From positions 2,006,329-2,070,328 of the forward strand of contig CM030933.1 in assembly GCA_018136815.1 (NCBI GenBank): DNA of 64,000 nt, read 5' to 3'. This document shows positions 10,368 to 19,766 of this stretch, in pieces. A model generated the notes under the pieces. That model was given only the letters and a program-made list of their open reading frames with translations. It ran no database searches and was not told the origin of the DNA. The stretch comes from Isochrysis galbana (lineage: Eukaryota > Haptophyta > Isochrysidales > Isochrysidaceae). The translations under genes were made by a program, and so were the position numbers. Each line of letters opens with the position of its first letter. Within the stretch, counting starts at the first letter, position 1.

Positions 10368-10835
10368 GTTGGCCATACCCAAACTTTATTTTCTATATTT
10401 TTTTAAATATTTGGATGGTCCCCAGCACCGGTCAAAATTTGACAAAATTTGGGCCGGCCTCGGGCCTCGGGCGCTGGGCGCCGGGGCGCGGGGCCGGCGT
10501 GGGGCGCGGGGCGAGGAGCGAGGAGGGAGGGGTGCAGCGAGGCAACCCGCCCCACCGAGGCCCTGTCCGCCGCCCGCCGCCATGCCGGTCTACTCCCGAT
10601 TGGTGCAGGACATCGACATGGAAGGACATCGACATGGAAGAGGAGGCCGAGATACAGCACATTGAGGCACAGAGCGAAATTTTGACAAAATTTCAACAAA
10701 ATTTTTCAAACTTAATCTTGGAACTTGGCACAACATTTGGGTCGATTTGCGATTTGGATTTGGAGCAAAAATCAAAAATCAAAATCGAAATCAAATTTGG
10801 GTGCATTCCAAACACAAGTCTGGGTATGGCCTACT
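10368..10835. mobile_element. hAT-like MITE with two word arrays (family G/H)
   Basis: Ends are imperfect inverted repeats: TTGGCCATACCCAAACTT at left and, read inward from the right, TAGGCCATACCCAGACTT (16 of 18 equal). The left subterminal region (10405-10460) iterates CAAAATTTG after CCCCAGCACCGG. The right one (10670-10805) iterates ACAAAATTT, CGATTTG, ATTTGGGT and AAATCAAA words. The centre is a very GC-rich filler with a tandem CATCGACATGGAAG. No clean target duplication: CTGACCTG near the left and CTGACCGC at the right are only similar. No coding capacity. Confidence 0.55.
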
Positions 10836-11405
10836 GACCGCCCTAGAAGTTGCGGGAGAATTCGTTGGTCCCCAAGTCCCGAATCTCTTCGCCGCTGCCA
10901 CATCATATCCTCTGGAGAACTCTCGGCGGGCTCCCCGCTGGTATCTTCACACCGCCAGTGGTGTGTGAATTCAAGATCTCAGTGTCGCAAGCATCGGGAT
11001 CCATACTGATGGAGGACTACAGTTAAACAGAAGTGTACCGAGGGGGGGCCCGCCACCTCTCTCTCTCTCTCTCTCTCTGAGAAGAAAGAAGCACACCCAC
11101 CGCCACAAGTTCCCCAACAACCCACGGATCTCCTTTTTGTATTTCCTCGTTTTATAACTGTATCAGGGCCCAAAATTCATTTAAAAAGACTCCGAAGTGG
11201 GCCCAGCTTGTGGGAGCCTTCTCTCTCAGCAGCCGGCCCCTCGCCTTCTTGTTTTCTTCTGTAATGTCCTTCTATAATTCTAGTACTCAGCCGAGACCCT
11301 TCCCCTCTCTTTCTCAGCTCCCTTCCCCTTTCCCTCTCTCTCTCTCCTCTCTCTCTCCTCTCTCTCTCCTCTTCCCCCCCCACCCCCCACCCCTTCTCCC
11401 TCCTC
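10836..11405. other. spacer with LTR-like repeat and CT tract before UBE2K
   Basis: 10925-11045 is similar to 55910-56035, sharing GGTATCTTCACAC, TGAATTCAAGATC and GGATCC(A/G)TACTG in order. This indicates a dispersed repeat, possibly part of an LTR retroelement. 11062-11080 is a (TC)n run and 11310-11400 a C/T tract ending 5 bp before the UBE2K start codon. No other gene seen. Confidence 0.5.
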
Positions 11406-13563
11406 ATGACGGACATCAACCGGATCAAGAAGGTGCGCTCTCCCGCCTCCTCTGGGCTGCTGCCCACCTGCTGCGACCCCTCTCCCTCCCTCCCTCCCTC
11501 TCTTCCTCCCCCTTTCCCCCCGCCCGCTCTCTCCGTTTCTCTCTCCCTCTCTTCCTCCCTCGGCGCTCTTTCCCTCCCCCTCTCTCCCTCCCTCCCTCCC
11601 TCCCTCCCTCCCTCCCTCCCTCCCTCCTCCTTCCCTCCCTCCCTCTCTCCCTCTCTCCCGTCCGTCCGTCCGCCCGCCCGCCCGCCCCCCCCCCCCCCCC
11701 TCTCTCTCCCTCTGTGTGGCTGCAGTTGTGGGCAAGGGGCCTCCGAGGTGGCCGCTGGCACTCGGAGAGAGGAGGGGGGGGGGGGGGGAGGGAGAGAGGG
11801 AGGCAGGGAGGGGGGGGGGTGCGTTGATGACGGTGGGTTAGTAAGGGATACGGGGCGAGGCGGGGGGAGGGCGGTGGAGAAGAGCATGTGGACAGGATAA
11901 CGGAGAGAGGAAGGGGGGGTGAGGTGGAGAGGAAGGGGGGGGGAGGGGGGATGACATCAAGGGGAGGGTGGGGGTAGAGGGCAAGAGATCTGGGGGGGGG
12001 CTGGCACAGCAGGCGAGGAAAGAGCGAAGGGGGAATGGGGTGGGGTGGGGTGGGGGGGGGGGGGGGGGCGAGGTGCGAGGCGAGGGAGAATGCAGGAGAG
12101 AGTGAGTAGCGGAAGCTGGGGAGAGAAAGCGAGGGAAAGCTGGCGGGAGGGGAGAGGAAAGGAAGAGGTGCAGAGGGACTAAGGGGGGGCATTTGCTGAT
12201 CGATATAGACGAATGGAGAGTGAGCGGAGAAGACAGCGTGGTGGAACAGCGAGGGAGAGAGGCCAGACCGAGGGGAATGGGGGAAACGTGGCGGTGGGAT
12301 AGGCGTGACTAGGCAGAGAGTTGTCACGGAGGCGGTAGTTCTCGGCGGGCATACTGCTAGGAGGCAGTGAGCGAGCGTAGCTGGCGTGTGAAACGCCGTC
12401 CGGCTGCCAGGGTGGCATGACCAGAGCTGAAACGCGACGATCATCAGGGGGGGCATGCGAGGGAGAGCGCGAAAGGATCAAGCAGGGAGTTGAAGTTGGG
12501 GGGGGGGGGACACGCGCACTGCCGGCGCAGAGCAAAGGTCGCTGGGCACGGGCGTGAGACTCTATAACGCCCCACGGCTGCAGCTTCCTCTCTGACGCCG
12601 ACTGTCTCGGCAATGCAGGAGCTAAAGGAGTGTAAGAAGGACCCCGAGATGAAGACGGAGGTTCTCTTCGCCGACCTGGTTGACGTGCGGACGCCCGCCC
12701 GGCGCTCCGCGCACGCCAACGTCACCTCGCGCGGTAGGCGCACTCTGAGCCCAAGCATGCCTGCTGTACACAGGAGGCCAATATTCTCCATTGGTCGGGT
12801 AAGATCAAGGGGCCCGTCGGCACGCCATACGAGGGAGGTATCTTCAAGGTGGACATCCAGTTGCCCACCGAGTACCCATTTGTACCACCCAAGGTGATTG
12901 GTGAGGGTGGATACGTGCTCGTACACAAAGCCCGCGGCGCACGGTCGCCCACCACAAGTGTTGAGCCGTTGCCCCGTATACAGATGAAGTTCATCACGCG
13001 CGTGTGGCACCCCAACATCTCGTCCGAGTCGGGCGCCATCTGCCTGGATATCTTGAAGAATGAGTGGTCGCCAGCGTTGACGATTCGAACCGCGCTCATT
13101 TCGCTCCAAGTGCGCCCCGCGCGAGTGTCGTGGAGCGGACGTGCGCGTGCGCCGTGCGGGCACGGAATCATGGCTTACCGCGGAGCCCGCACGCCCCATT
13201 TGTGGTCCACCGCAGGCGTTGCTATCGGCGCCTGAGCCTGACGATCCACAGGACGCTGTTGTGGCCAAGCAGTACAAGGAGCACTACGATGCGTATTGCG
13301 GCACGGCCAAGTTTTGGACAGAGACCTACGCTGTGGCCAAGGACGACCAGGCAGGAGAGGCGATTGCCTTCTTGGTGAGCGCGGCGCCCATCCCATTCGC
13401 CACCGTTCCTGCGAGGAGCGTGCCACTACGCTCCGACATTATGGCTTGCTGCTGCGCCTGCCAGTTGGAGATGGGCTTCGACGAGGCGAAGAGCAGGGAG
13501 TATTTGGAGAAGCACGACTACGATCGCAACAAAGCGTTGGAAGCGCTACTCGCCGCGAGCTAG
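11406..13563 (+). CDS. UBE2K: ubiquitin-conjugating enzyme E2 with C-terminal UBA domain (UBE2K/Ubc1 type)
   Basis: Six exons: 11406-11432, 12619-12684, 12774-12893, 12984-13109, 13216-13374 and 13465-13563; 198 residues, against 200 for human UBE2K. The UBC fold has [13 protein letters not shown] at the start, [31 protein letters not shown] and the active-site segment [20 protein letters not shown], whose Cys forms the ubiquitin thioester. It then has [20 protein letters not shown]. Residues about 160-198 form a UBA domain ([28 protein letters not shown]). This E2 class builds Lys48-linked chains and is often an APC/C chain-elongating partner in yeast (Ubc1); the APC8 gene 1.6 kb upstream is not evidence of co-regulation. 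Intron 1 is 1,186 bp, far longer than the 89-106 bp of the other introns, and is filled with simple sequence. All introns are GT-AG. Confidence 0.95.
11470..12185. repeat. strand-asymmetric simple sequence in UBE2K intron 1
   Basis: C/T-rich (CCCT)n and CCGT/CCGC runs occupy about 11480-11715, then the sequence flips to G/A-rich with long G runs from about 11770 to 12185. The two halves are broadly complementary in composition, so the intron RNA could fold back. No gene inside. Confidence 0.7.
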
Positions 13564-14950
13564 CAGGCGTGCCGGACCGACCGTCGAGGGCGCAGCAGAC
13601 GGCAAGTCGCCAACGGCGATCATCGCCCTACGATTGTTGCCATGTATGTGTACGATAATGAGGATTTGTCTTTGGCGCCGTTTGGTGGGGACGGTGGTGG
13701 TGAAGATAGGGTGCTGAATGCGTTTCTTCGACTCCTCTGCCAATGTGCTCGGCAGCCGAGTCGGCACGCGCGTGGTATATGCGACGGCCGGCCGGCCGGC
13801 TGACGGGTCGCAGCGAGGCACTCGCGAAGCGCGTCCAAATTTCAATCGCGACGAGGATCGACCCGTTCGATCGCGCCGTGGGTGGAAGGACATGTTGTAT
13901 GCGCACGTTGGTGTTGGTAGCCTACGCACTGGCGGGCGCTGCATACATGGAGGGGCGCTGGCAAGATAGTCTGCCGCGGGAGCCGAGATGCCGCTCCAGC
14001 GCACCGTTGCTCGCTGAACGCGGAATCGCGACCCATTGCATCGGCTTTGCGAGCGTGAGGCTCCTGCCAACCAACCATTGCGGTCGCTGGCTTTGCGCTT
14101 GGAGTGCGAGGAGTATTGCTTGCATGTAGTAGCTACAAGTAGTACTGCCCACGGCTGCGGCCGTTGCTGCGACCACTGCCGTTTGTGGGACCGGCAAGTG
14201 AGCGGCGATGCTGCATGGGAAACGCGACGCGCCAGCTCTCGCCTTTCCTATGCTGTGACGCTGGCCTTATATCTCATATAGGATATGTGCTATTGGTGGG
14301 TGGTGCTTGGACGGGCATGCCTCATCGACCGTGCGCGCGCCATGTGTTCAAGGAGAGGGGATGTTGAGTGTTAAGTGTGTGTCTGAGGTGTATTTGTGTG
14401 TGCGTTCGAGTGGCAAATATTCCTGCCTCCAGTTCGCAAGTCTCCAGGCCGCCCTGCGACGCACGAATCAAAAGCGTTCATCTGCTGTGTGGTCGCACCT
14501 GCGCTAGGAGGGGCAGGGGTATATTGTACATCACGTTCGCATTTCTGCTCCCAACTACAGCTCCTCCACGGCTTACAAACGCACAATTTAGCGCATAGGT
14601 GTCGCGGGTGGTTTTGCGTGGTGTGCATGGTAGAACTTATAGTGGGATGAGGAGGGGGAGAGGGCCGCATGAGTCGAGCCGTGATCTCTTCCATGGTATC
14701 CTTGTCCTTGTTTGTTCGATTGTGCGTGAGTCTCCCACGCAATTCCATTTCAATTCCCCCGTGTGTGCGTTTAATTTGCAAGCGATACTGTTAGTGTGCC
14801 CTGTGTGTTCAGTGGCCCCCTTTGGTATCTTTTAACGTGCGATGATGGCTAACAGGATGCGCACCGCGCCGCCTCTCCTCTTTTTCTGGCGGCATCAGAG
14901 GGGGTCCGTTTAGCAAGTATTTTTCTGGCCTGTTACTGTTTATGTTTGAG
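13564..14950. other. intergenic, no supported gene
   Basis: Starts as the likely UBE2K 3' UTR. Open frames on both strands (for example 13546-14070, - and 14371-14781, -) are short and lack known motifs. TATATCTCATATAGGATAT at about 14268-14286 is an imperfect palindrome. Nothing else recognised. Confidence 0.5.
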
Positions 14951-15072
14951 CAAAAACTATTGTTATAGTTTGAACTATGGAGCGTGCCGCGACCGCTCCC
15001 AAGCCCCAGGCGACCCTCGCCACCGCGCCCCACCTGGGACGCCCCATGCCGCCCGAGGCGGCTCGTCAGAAA
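14951..15072 (+). mobile_element. LINE 5' terminal fragment (subfamily 2 N-terminus)
   Basis: Starts with the hairpin AAACTATTGTTATAGTTT (14953-14970) and a start codon at 14977 reading MERAATAPKPQATLATAPHL. This corresponds to the ORF1 N-terminus MERAAPPP...GRPKPPE of the copy at 33499. It is joined at about 15073 to module B in inverse orientation. A near-identical fragment lies inverted at 25672-25790. Confidence 0.7.
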
Positions 15073-15405
15073 GCCCTCTCAGATAGGGCGGTCAAACAGG
15101 GCCTTTTTAACGACTAGTAAGGGTTGGGCTGCATTTTTTGACCGTGGCGCGATGCCCAATAAAAAACCTCCCGGGGGGACTACCTGACGCTACGAAAATC
15201 TTCGCCAAGAAATGGTGCGATTCGCCCCCCCTCTCTCCCCCTCCGTCACGCGCCCTCACGCTCTACCCGTAAAGAATTGGTGGTCGCGCCCGCGGGGGGA
15301 TCGGTTCCTTTATATCTAAGCTACATTCGGCATTTGATTCCCGCCCGATGCAGCGCCGTGCCGGGCTGCCGACAGTCCGACCACCCCCTGACCCTCTGGC
15401 ATCAT
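15073..15405 (+). repeat. dispersed repeat module B, copy 2
   Basis: Inverse orientation relative to 6426-6712. It shares AGGGCGGTCAAACAGGGCC, GGGTTGGGCTGCATTTTTTG, ATCTTCGCCAAGAAATGG, CTCTACCCGTAAAGAATTGG and GGTTCCTTTATATCT, and ends with a B-box-like TTTGATTCCCGCCC. It starts exactly where the LINE 5' fragment stops. Confidence 0.6.
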
Positions 15406-15415
15406 GGCCCGCGCA

Positions 15416-15545
15416 TAGGGGTTGGCGGAAATATCCATTTTTTTGGACCCAAATATCCATTTTTTATATCTTCAAAATATCCACAACCCTCACTCACCCA
15501 AATATCCACCAAAATATCCACCTTGTACCTTGTACCTTGTATATA
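15416..15545 (+). mobile_element. hAT-like element terminus with word array (family D)
   Basis: Reads inward TAGGGGTTGGCGGAAATATC, then repeats AAATATCCA five times: after the terminus, after a T-run plus GGACCC, after ATATCTTCA, after CACTCACCC, and after CCA. The layout (about 12 bp terminus, word, T-run ending in CCC, word) is the same as in families A and E, but the word is different. It ends in ACCTTGT repeated three times. No second terminus seen. Confidence 0.5.
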
Positions 15546-16108
15546 AACACATAAACACTACTAATACTAATAATATTATCTATTTTACAAGTATAACATC
15601 AACATCGATACTTCACACATACATACGTAGTAGCCTCCGTCGGCCCTCACGGACAGGCATCGCACCGGTCCCGAAGTCGCCCCTGATACCCATCCACGAC
15701 GCTCGCCTCGCCTCCGTTTACTCCCACGCGACGTGCATGTCGCCCATGTGGGAGCTTCGGAGCCTCTGCCCGCTCTGCATCCCCATGCAGTGGATCCTCC
15801 ACCCCATCTCGTGCCCCGTCCTCATCGAGCGTGGTTTGTGCTCGGGGAGTGGTGGTATGCTTTCACAGCTTCGCTCTCGACCCCGTGGTACCGCTCCGAC
15901 GCGCTACCGCCCGAAGCCCTTTGGACATCGCCCTTTGTTCGCTGCCGCTCTGAGGCCCTCGTTCGGATGCCGACAGCGCTCCGCTCTCTAGTAGACTTGG
16001 TTGTCACCTCCGGCGAGTTCTGACCGTCTCGCCCTCGTTTCGTTGGTTCTACGTTCGTTTTCTTTATCTCTGCCGCTCCTCCGCGGTCGCCGGATTCCCC
16101 CCGCGGTC
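15546..16108 (+). other. unassigned stretch with an open frame at 15733-16023
   Basis: AT-rich to 15620, then GC-rich. The plus-strand frame 15733-16023 encodes a 96-residue product with WFVLGEWWYAFTASLS and RMPTALRSLVDLVV segments. It has no recognised family and no clear start context. It lies where LINE similarity on the minus strand has ended and might belong to another retroelement. Function unknown. Confidence 0.3.
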
Positions 16109-17391
16109 GCTTATCGTATCCTTTGCACCCCCCGGGGGTGCCGTGGATGGCTATTTCTCCCTCCGGAGTTACGCATTCGACCGAAGAACGGACCGCGTAA
16201 TCTAGATTGAAGTTCTCTCCGTCGTCGAGAGTTATGTGGAAATTGCGTGGGAAGCGGTGTCCCAAGGCGGATGTGTCCGTGTAGACGTAAAAGTGCCAAA
16301 TCGGGCGTTTGCCCGACTCAACCTTCGTGATCCCTTCCACAGTGGTCTTGGCGCGTTGTTGGTTTCCCCTTAGTACGTGGAAACCTTCGCGTTCCAATGC
16401 GCTCGCTAGGTGCCGAGTTTTCGTTTTGTAGGCCTTAACCGGGTCGAAGATGCGAAATACAATGTAAGTCGCCACCTCCTTCAGCGAGGACCGGATGGCG
16501 CTAGACTTGCGCGGAGCCGAGTCGGCTAGAGCGCCGTATGTAACTGCAAATTCGTGAGAGACACCTGAGAGGGCCGCTTGGAGCTTGTCGCCATAGGCGG
16601 CTTTGAATTGATCGTGAGCGTCTTCATCGACGTAGAAGATCCAAGGACCTTTGCGTCCTTTGTCCATGCCATCCGGGGTGGCATCCAAGCCCTCCAGCTT
16701 GGAGAGAAGGTACTTCATATAGGTTGCCACATCCTCGCTTTTGATGTCCTTTTTGTCATCAGCTAGCTGCGCTAGCTGTATGAAGAATGGAGTGTCGTCC
16801 GGTTCTTCCTCCTCATCATGAGGGGGTGAGGCAAATTGTGTGGTGTTGTGTTGAGGCGGAATCGGCTCCGATTGTGGGTCCGCCCGCTTGCGCGAGGGCG
16901 GCGGGTGGAGCTTGGCTTGTTGAGGTGGGGCTTGTCTTGCTTCTTGAGGGAGTTTCCCTTTGGGGCCGGCCGCCTCAGCGTAGGATTTCTGTGGATTGAT
17001 GTTTGAGGGGTTGGAAGCCGTAAAGGCCCCAGGAATTGTTTGTTGTGTCAAGTGCCCGCCCACGAGGGGTGCACTGCTGGTAGGAGTTGCCACCATGGGG
17101 GTGGCAGCCAGGCTGCCACCCACCATGGGGAGTCCTTGTTGCACTGGCAAGCCAGTGGGGGCAGGCGGCAGAGCCAGAGACTGGTTCTGCTGGTCTGCAG
17201 GGAACAGGGTTCTCCCTGTTCCCTGCTTCTGAGCCTGGTGGGGAGGCGAGGGAGGCAGGATCATGTCGACGTCGCTGTCGGTTAGGGGGGCGGCCTGTGA
17301 GCGCTTCGGCTCCGGCGGCTTGGGGCGGCCCCTGTGGGGCGTCGTGACGGCAGTGGGCTGGGGATCAGGAGCGGTCGGCGCGCGCTCCATC
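16109..17391 (-). pseudogene. LINE ORF1, 3'-truncated copy
   Basis: Starts MERAPTAPDPQPTAVTT at 17391. It stays colinear with the ORF1 at 33499 through RKRADPQSEP, DTPFFIQLAQLADDKKDIKS, GPWIFYVDEDAHDQFKAAYG, HFYVYTDTSALGHRFPRNF and GGCKGYDK. Then it leaves the LINE at about 16109. The Cys/His finger region is lost. The frame itself is open into unrelated sequence down to 15822, giving a fusion product that I regard as accidental. ORF1 proteins of this kind are expected to bind LINE RNA. Confidence 0.8.
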
Positions 17392-17445
17392 GCTCGAACT
17401 ATAACAATAGTTTTCTCCATCGCTAAAACTATAACAATAGTTTGA
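17387..17445 (-). repeat. tandemly doubled LINE 5' hairpin
   Basis: On the minus strand the unit AAACTATTGTTATAGTTTTA plus GCGATGGAG occurs twice in a row, the second time as AACTATTGTTATAGTTCGAGCGATGGAG, running into the ORF1 start at 17391. AAACTAT and ATAGTTT form a 7-bp stem around TGTT. Other copies have a single unit. Confidence 0.8.
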
Positions 17446-17678
17446 ACCTCGAGCGAAATCAGAACAAAGGAGATGCCACAGTCTCCCGCCCCCTCCACTC
17501 CAACCCCCGGCCGAGGCAGTGCGCGCGGCCTCCCCGGAACCAGCTCTCCACTAAAGAGGGAACTGGGGAAGGGGGAGGGGGTTGCTAGGGGTTAAGGTTG
17601 GGTAGAAGGGAGGGTCACAAGCACACTGCCTCACGCCGCACGTGTAGCGGGGATTTTTAAGAAGATTTTTTTTTGTTT
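17446..17678 (+). mobile_element. LINE 3' UTR fragment, opposite in orientation to the adjoining 5' end
   Basis: Plus-strand match to the 3' UTR that follows the LINE stop codons at about 47.3-47.5 kb and 59.85-60.04 kb. It includes CACAGTCTCC, GCGCGCGGCCTCCCCGG, a GGGGGTTG(C/T)(T/C)AGGGGTTAAGG-type stretch, CTGCCTCACGCCGCACG and the T-rich end TTTTTAAGAAGATTTTTTTT. It begins directly where the minus-strand 5' end stops, as in a 5'-inverted (twin-primed) insertion. Confidence 0.7.
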
Positions 17679-18163
17679 ATATTTGAGTGCAAAGTGCAGA
17701 GTGTTGCGATTTGTGTGTTTTTAGCTGTGTGTCGCCTGTTGGTGACCTGCAACCCCTGAGTACCCCCAAGCGCTCCCCGGGTGAACCGTGCGCCGCGCTA
17801 GCCGCCTGTGCGCCCTCACGACTAGTTTCCAAAGAGGACACGAGCTTCGCTCAGACAGAGTCTCGAGATTCGAGGTGGAACACGTCGAGTTAGCACCAAG
17901 GCTAGTGAGAGTAGTGATACTCATGCTCAGTTGTATGATAATAGTCTCTAGTCTCTCTTGTAGCTAGCTGCTTGCGAATGTCAAACAACAAATGAAGGCG
18001 TATCGACATGAAAATTCTGCTGGTGTCAGCACGCGTTGTGCATGACGCGAGGCTGCGGCAGTGGAAGGGGGCGACTGCAACGGACGGTCGTGAGCACGTG
18101 GCTCGCTCGTACCAGCCAGGAAGGTAGACTGCGGAGGGGGCGAACTCTGTATTCGCATTCCAT
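17679..18163. other. intergenic, no supported gene
   Basis: Short frames only. Probably the 3' flank of the minus-strand membrane protein gene. Nothing recognised. Confidence 0.45.
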
Positions 18164-19766
18164 TTATAGCGCGCCGCCAAAATTGGGCGTCAGTTCGTGG
18201 GGTCGCCGGCGCGCACGCGCGGTCGCGACGACGGCGGCGACACGCGCCGAATCAGCGCTCCACCCCTTGGGCACGCGCGGCGAGGGGCCAGGCGAGAAGG
18301 AGCTATGACGGCGAGTCATTTGCGCAGGTTTAACGCCGCCAGGTGCGAGCGTCGGCGCAGTGAGGGCGGGGACGCGGCAAGGATGCCGTGGGGGTGGCGC
18401 GAGGTGAGCGCGCACGAGGACAAATGCGGCGGCTGCGTTGAGCACGACGCCAATCGCCGCGACCGACGCGGTGAGGAGCGCGAGGGCGAGCACGAGGGCG
18501 GCAGCGGTGGCGGCGGCTGTCGGCACAGTGGGAGGCGACGGCGGCGCGGGCGACGCAACAGCGCCCACCAGCTCAGCGTCTGCAGCGTCTTCGTCGCTAC
18601 CAATGATGGCCACAACGAGCAGGGCCATGGCGGAGAGGCCGAGCATGCCACACGCGAGCGCCACGCGCGCGCGCCTCCGCGGGCGCAGGCCGCTCACGCC
18701 GACTACGGCAGCGCCCAGCTGCGCCGCGGCAGCCGCGGCAAGGACGGCGGCGCCCGCCACGCCGTTGGTGACAGTGCGCGCGTCGATGGGCAGCGCGCGC
18801 ACAGTGCTCAAGTGTGAGGCAGCGGTGAAAAGACCAACGAGGCCGAGGGTCGCGCACGCGCCAAGCAGACAGCGAGCGAGGGCGACGGGTGAGAGGACGC
18901 GGCACGCGGCGGCGAGCTCTAGAACGAGCAGTGCAAAGGCAGTGGAGCCAATGCCGATGGCAGCGGCGTAGTGGGAGTGAAGCAGCGCGAGCACGTCCTC
19001 GAAGGTGAACGCCTGCGCGGGCGAGTTGGTGGGGTGCAACGCGATCGGTCGTCGGGTGGAGTGGGGCGTTGCGCGCCGGCGAGCGGGAGGCGAGCCACAC
19101 GCCTGCTGTGCGGCGTCGGTATCGGCCAGCTCCCACTGGCAACGCAGCAGCGTCTCAGCGCGCGCCCTCTGCCAAAGCAGAAAGGTGGCAGCGGTGGCGA
19201 CGAGCGCAACGCAGACGAGCAGCGTGCCAAAGTGGAACGACTCGAGCACGGCCGAGCGCGTCCGGCCGGCAGCGATCCCGCTACACGCGAGGACGCCGAC
19301 GAAAACGGCCGAGACGATGAGCAGGGTGCCAGCGAGCCGGAGTCCGGGTACCTGCTGGGCGCACACGGGCAGTTGGGTGGACGGATGGAAGCGGCAGCGC
19401 GCCACCGTGCACTCGCGCCGCCGGTGCGCTGCGCACCTCTCCCCACTCTCTCGTGGCCTCGTGGAGGAGGATGACTCCAGTGGCGAGCACGGCGAGCGCG
19501 AGAAGGGCGAGCCCTGCGGAGCAACCGATCAAGACGGCACGCGCGCGACAGCATAGCATGGGAGGCTCGGCGGCGGCAGCAAGCTCCGCCTCGCGCTGTC
19601 GTCGCCGCGCCTCTGCCTCCTCGCCCGAGCGTGCCGAGTAGGCCTTGAGTGCGGCGTGGACAGAGCCGCCGCGGAACATGGCCTCTGGCCCGGTGATAGC
19701 GCCTCCCGATGCGGCCTCGACAGCCTTGAGGTCGTACTGCGTCACACCAGCATTCATCCACAGCAT
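18164..19766 (-). CDS. polytopic membrane protein, about eight membrane segments, function unknown
   Basis: Inferred exons on the minus strand are 19437-19766, 19103-19351 and 18164-19012, joined in frame (475 residues). I chose the ATG at 19766, which begins MLWMNAGVTQYDLKAVE; coding sequence may continue upstream. Hydrophobic segments include VLIGCSAGLALLALAVLATG, GTLLIVSAVFVGVLACSGIA, TLLVCVALVATAATFLLW, IGIGSTAFALLVLELAAAC, LLGACATLGLVGLFTAA, AGAAVLAAAAAAQLGAAVVG, LACGMLGLSAMALLVVAIIG and AAALVLALALLTASVAAIG. A basic, Ser/Pro-rich tail follows. Intron 1 is GT-AG. Intron 2 (19013-19102, 90 bp) is optional in frame but has matching CAG|GCGT ends and would be another GC-AG intron. The first four segments recall tetraspanin spacing, but no CCG motif is present, so I do not assign that family. 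Confidence 0.5.

Noticed and set aside
13546-14070. Gene on the minus strand after UBE2K
   Set aside because: Overlapping frames in several phases without motifs; Arg/Ser/Pro-rich as expected from GC-rich noncoding DNA.
15822-16108. C-terminal extension of LINE ORF1
   Set aside because: LINE similarity ends at about 16109 inside GYDK; the continuing open frame is unrelated and rich in Arg/Ser, probably accidental.
18164-19766. Tetraspanin assignment
   Set aside because: No CCG motif and about eight membrane segments instead of four.
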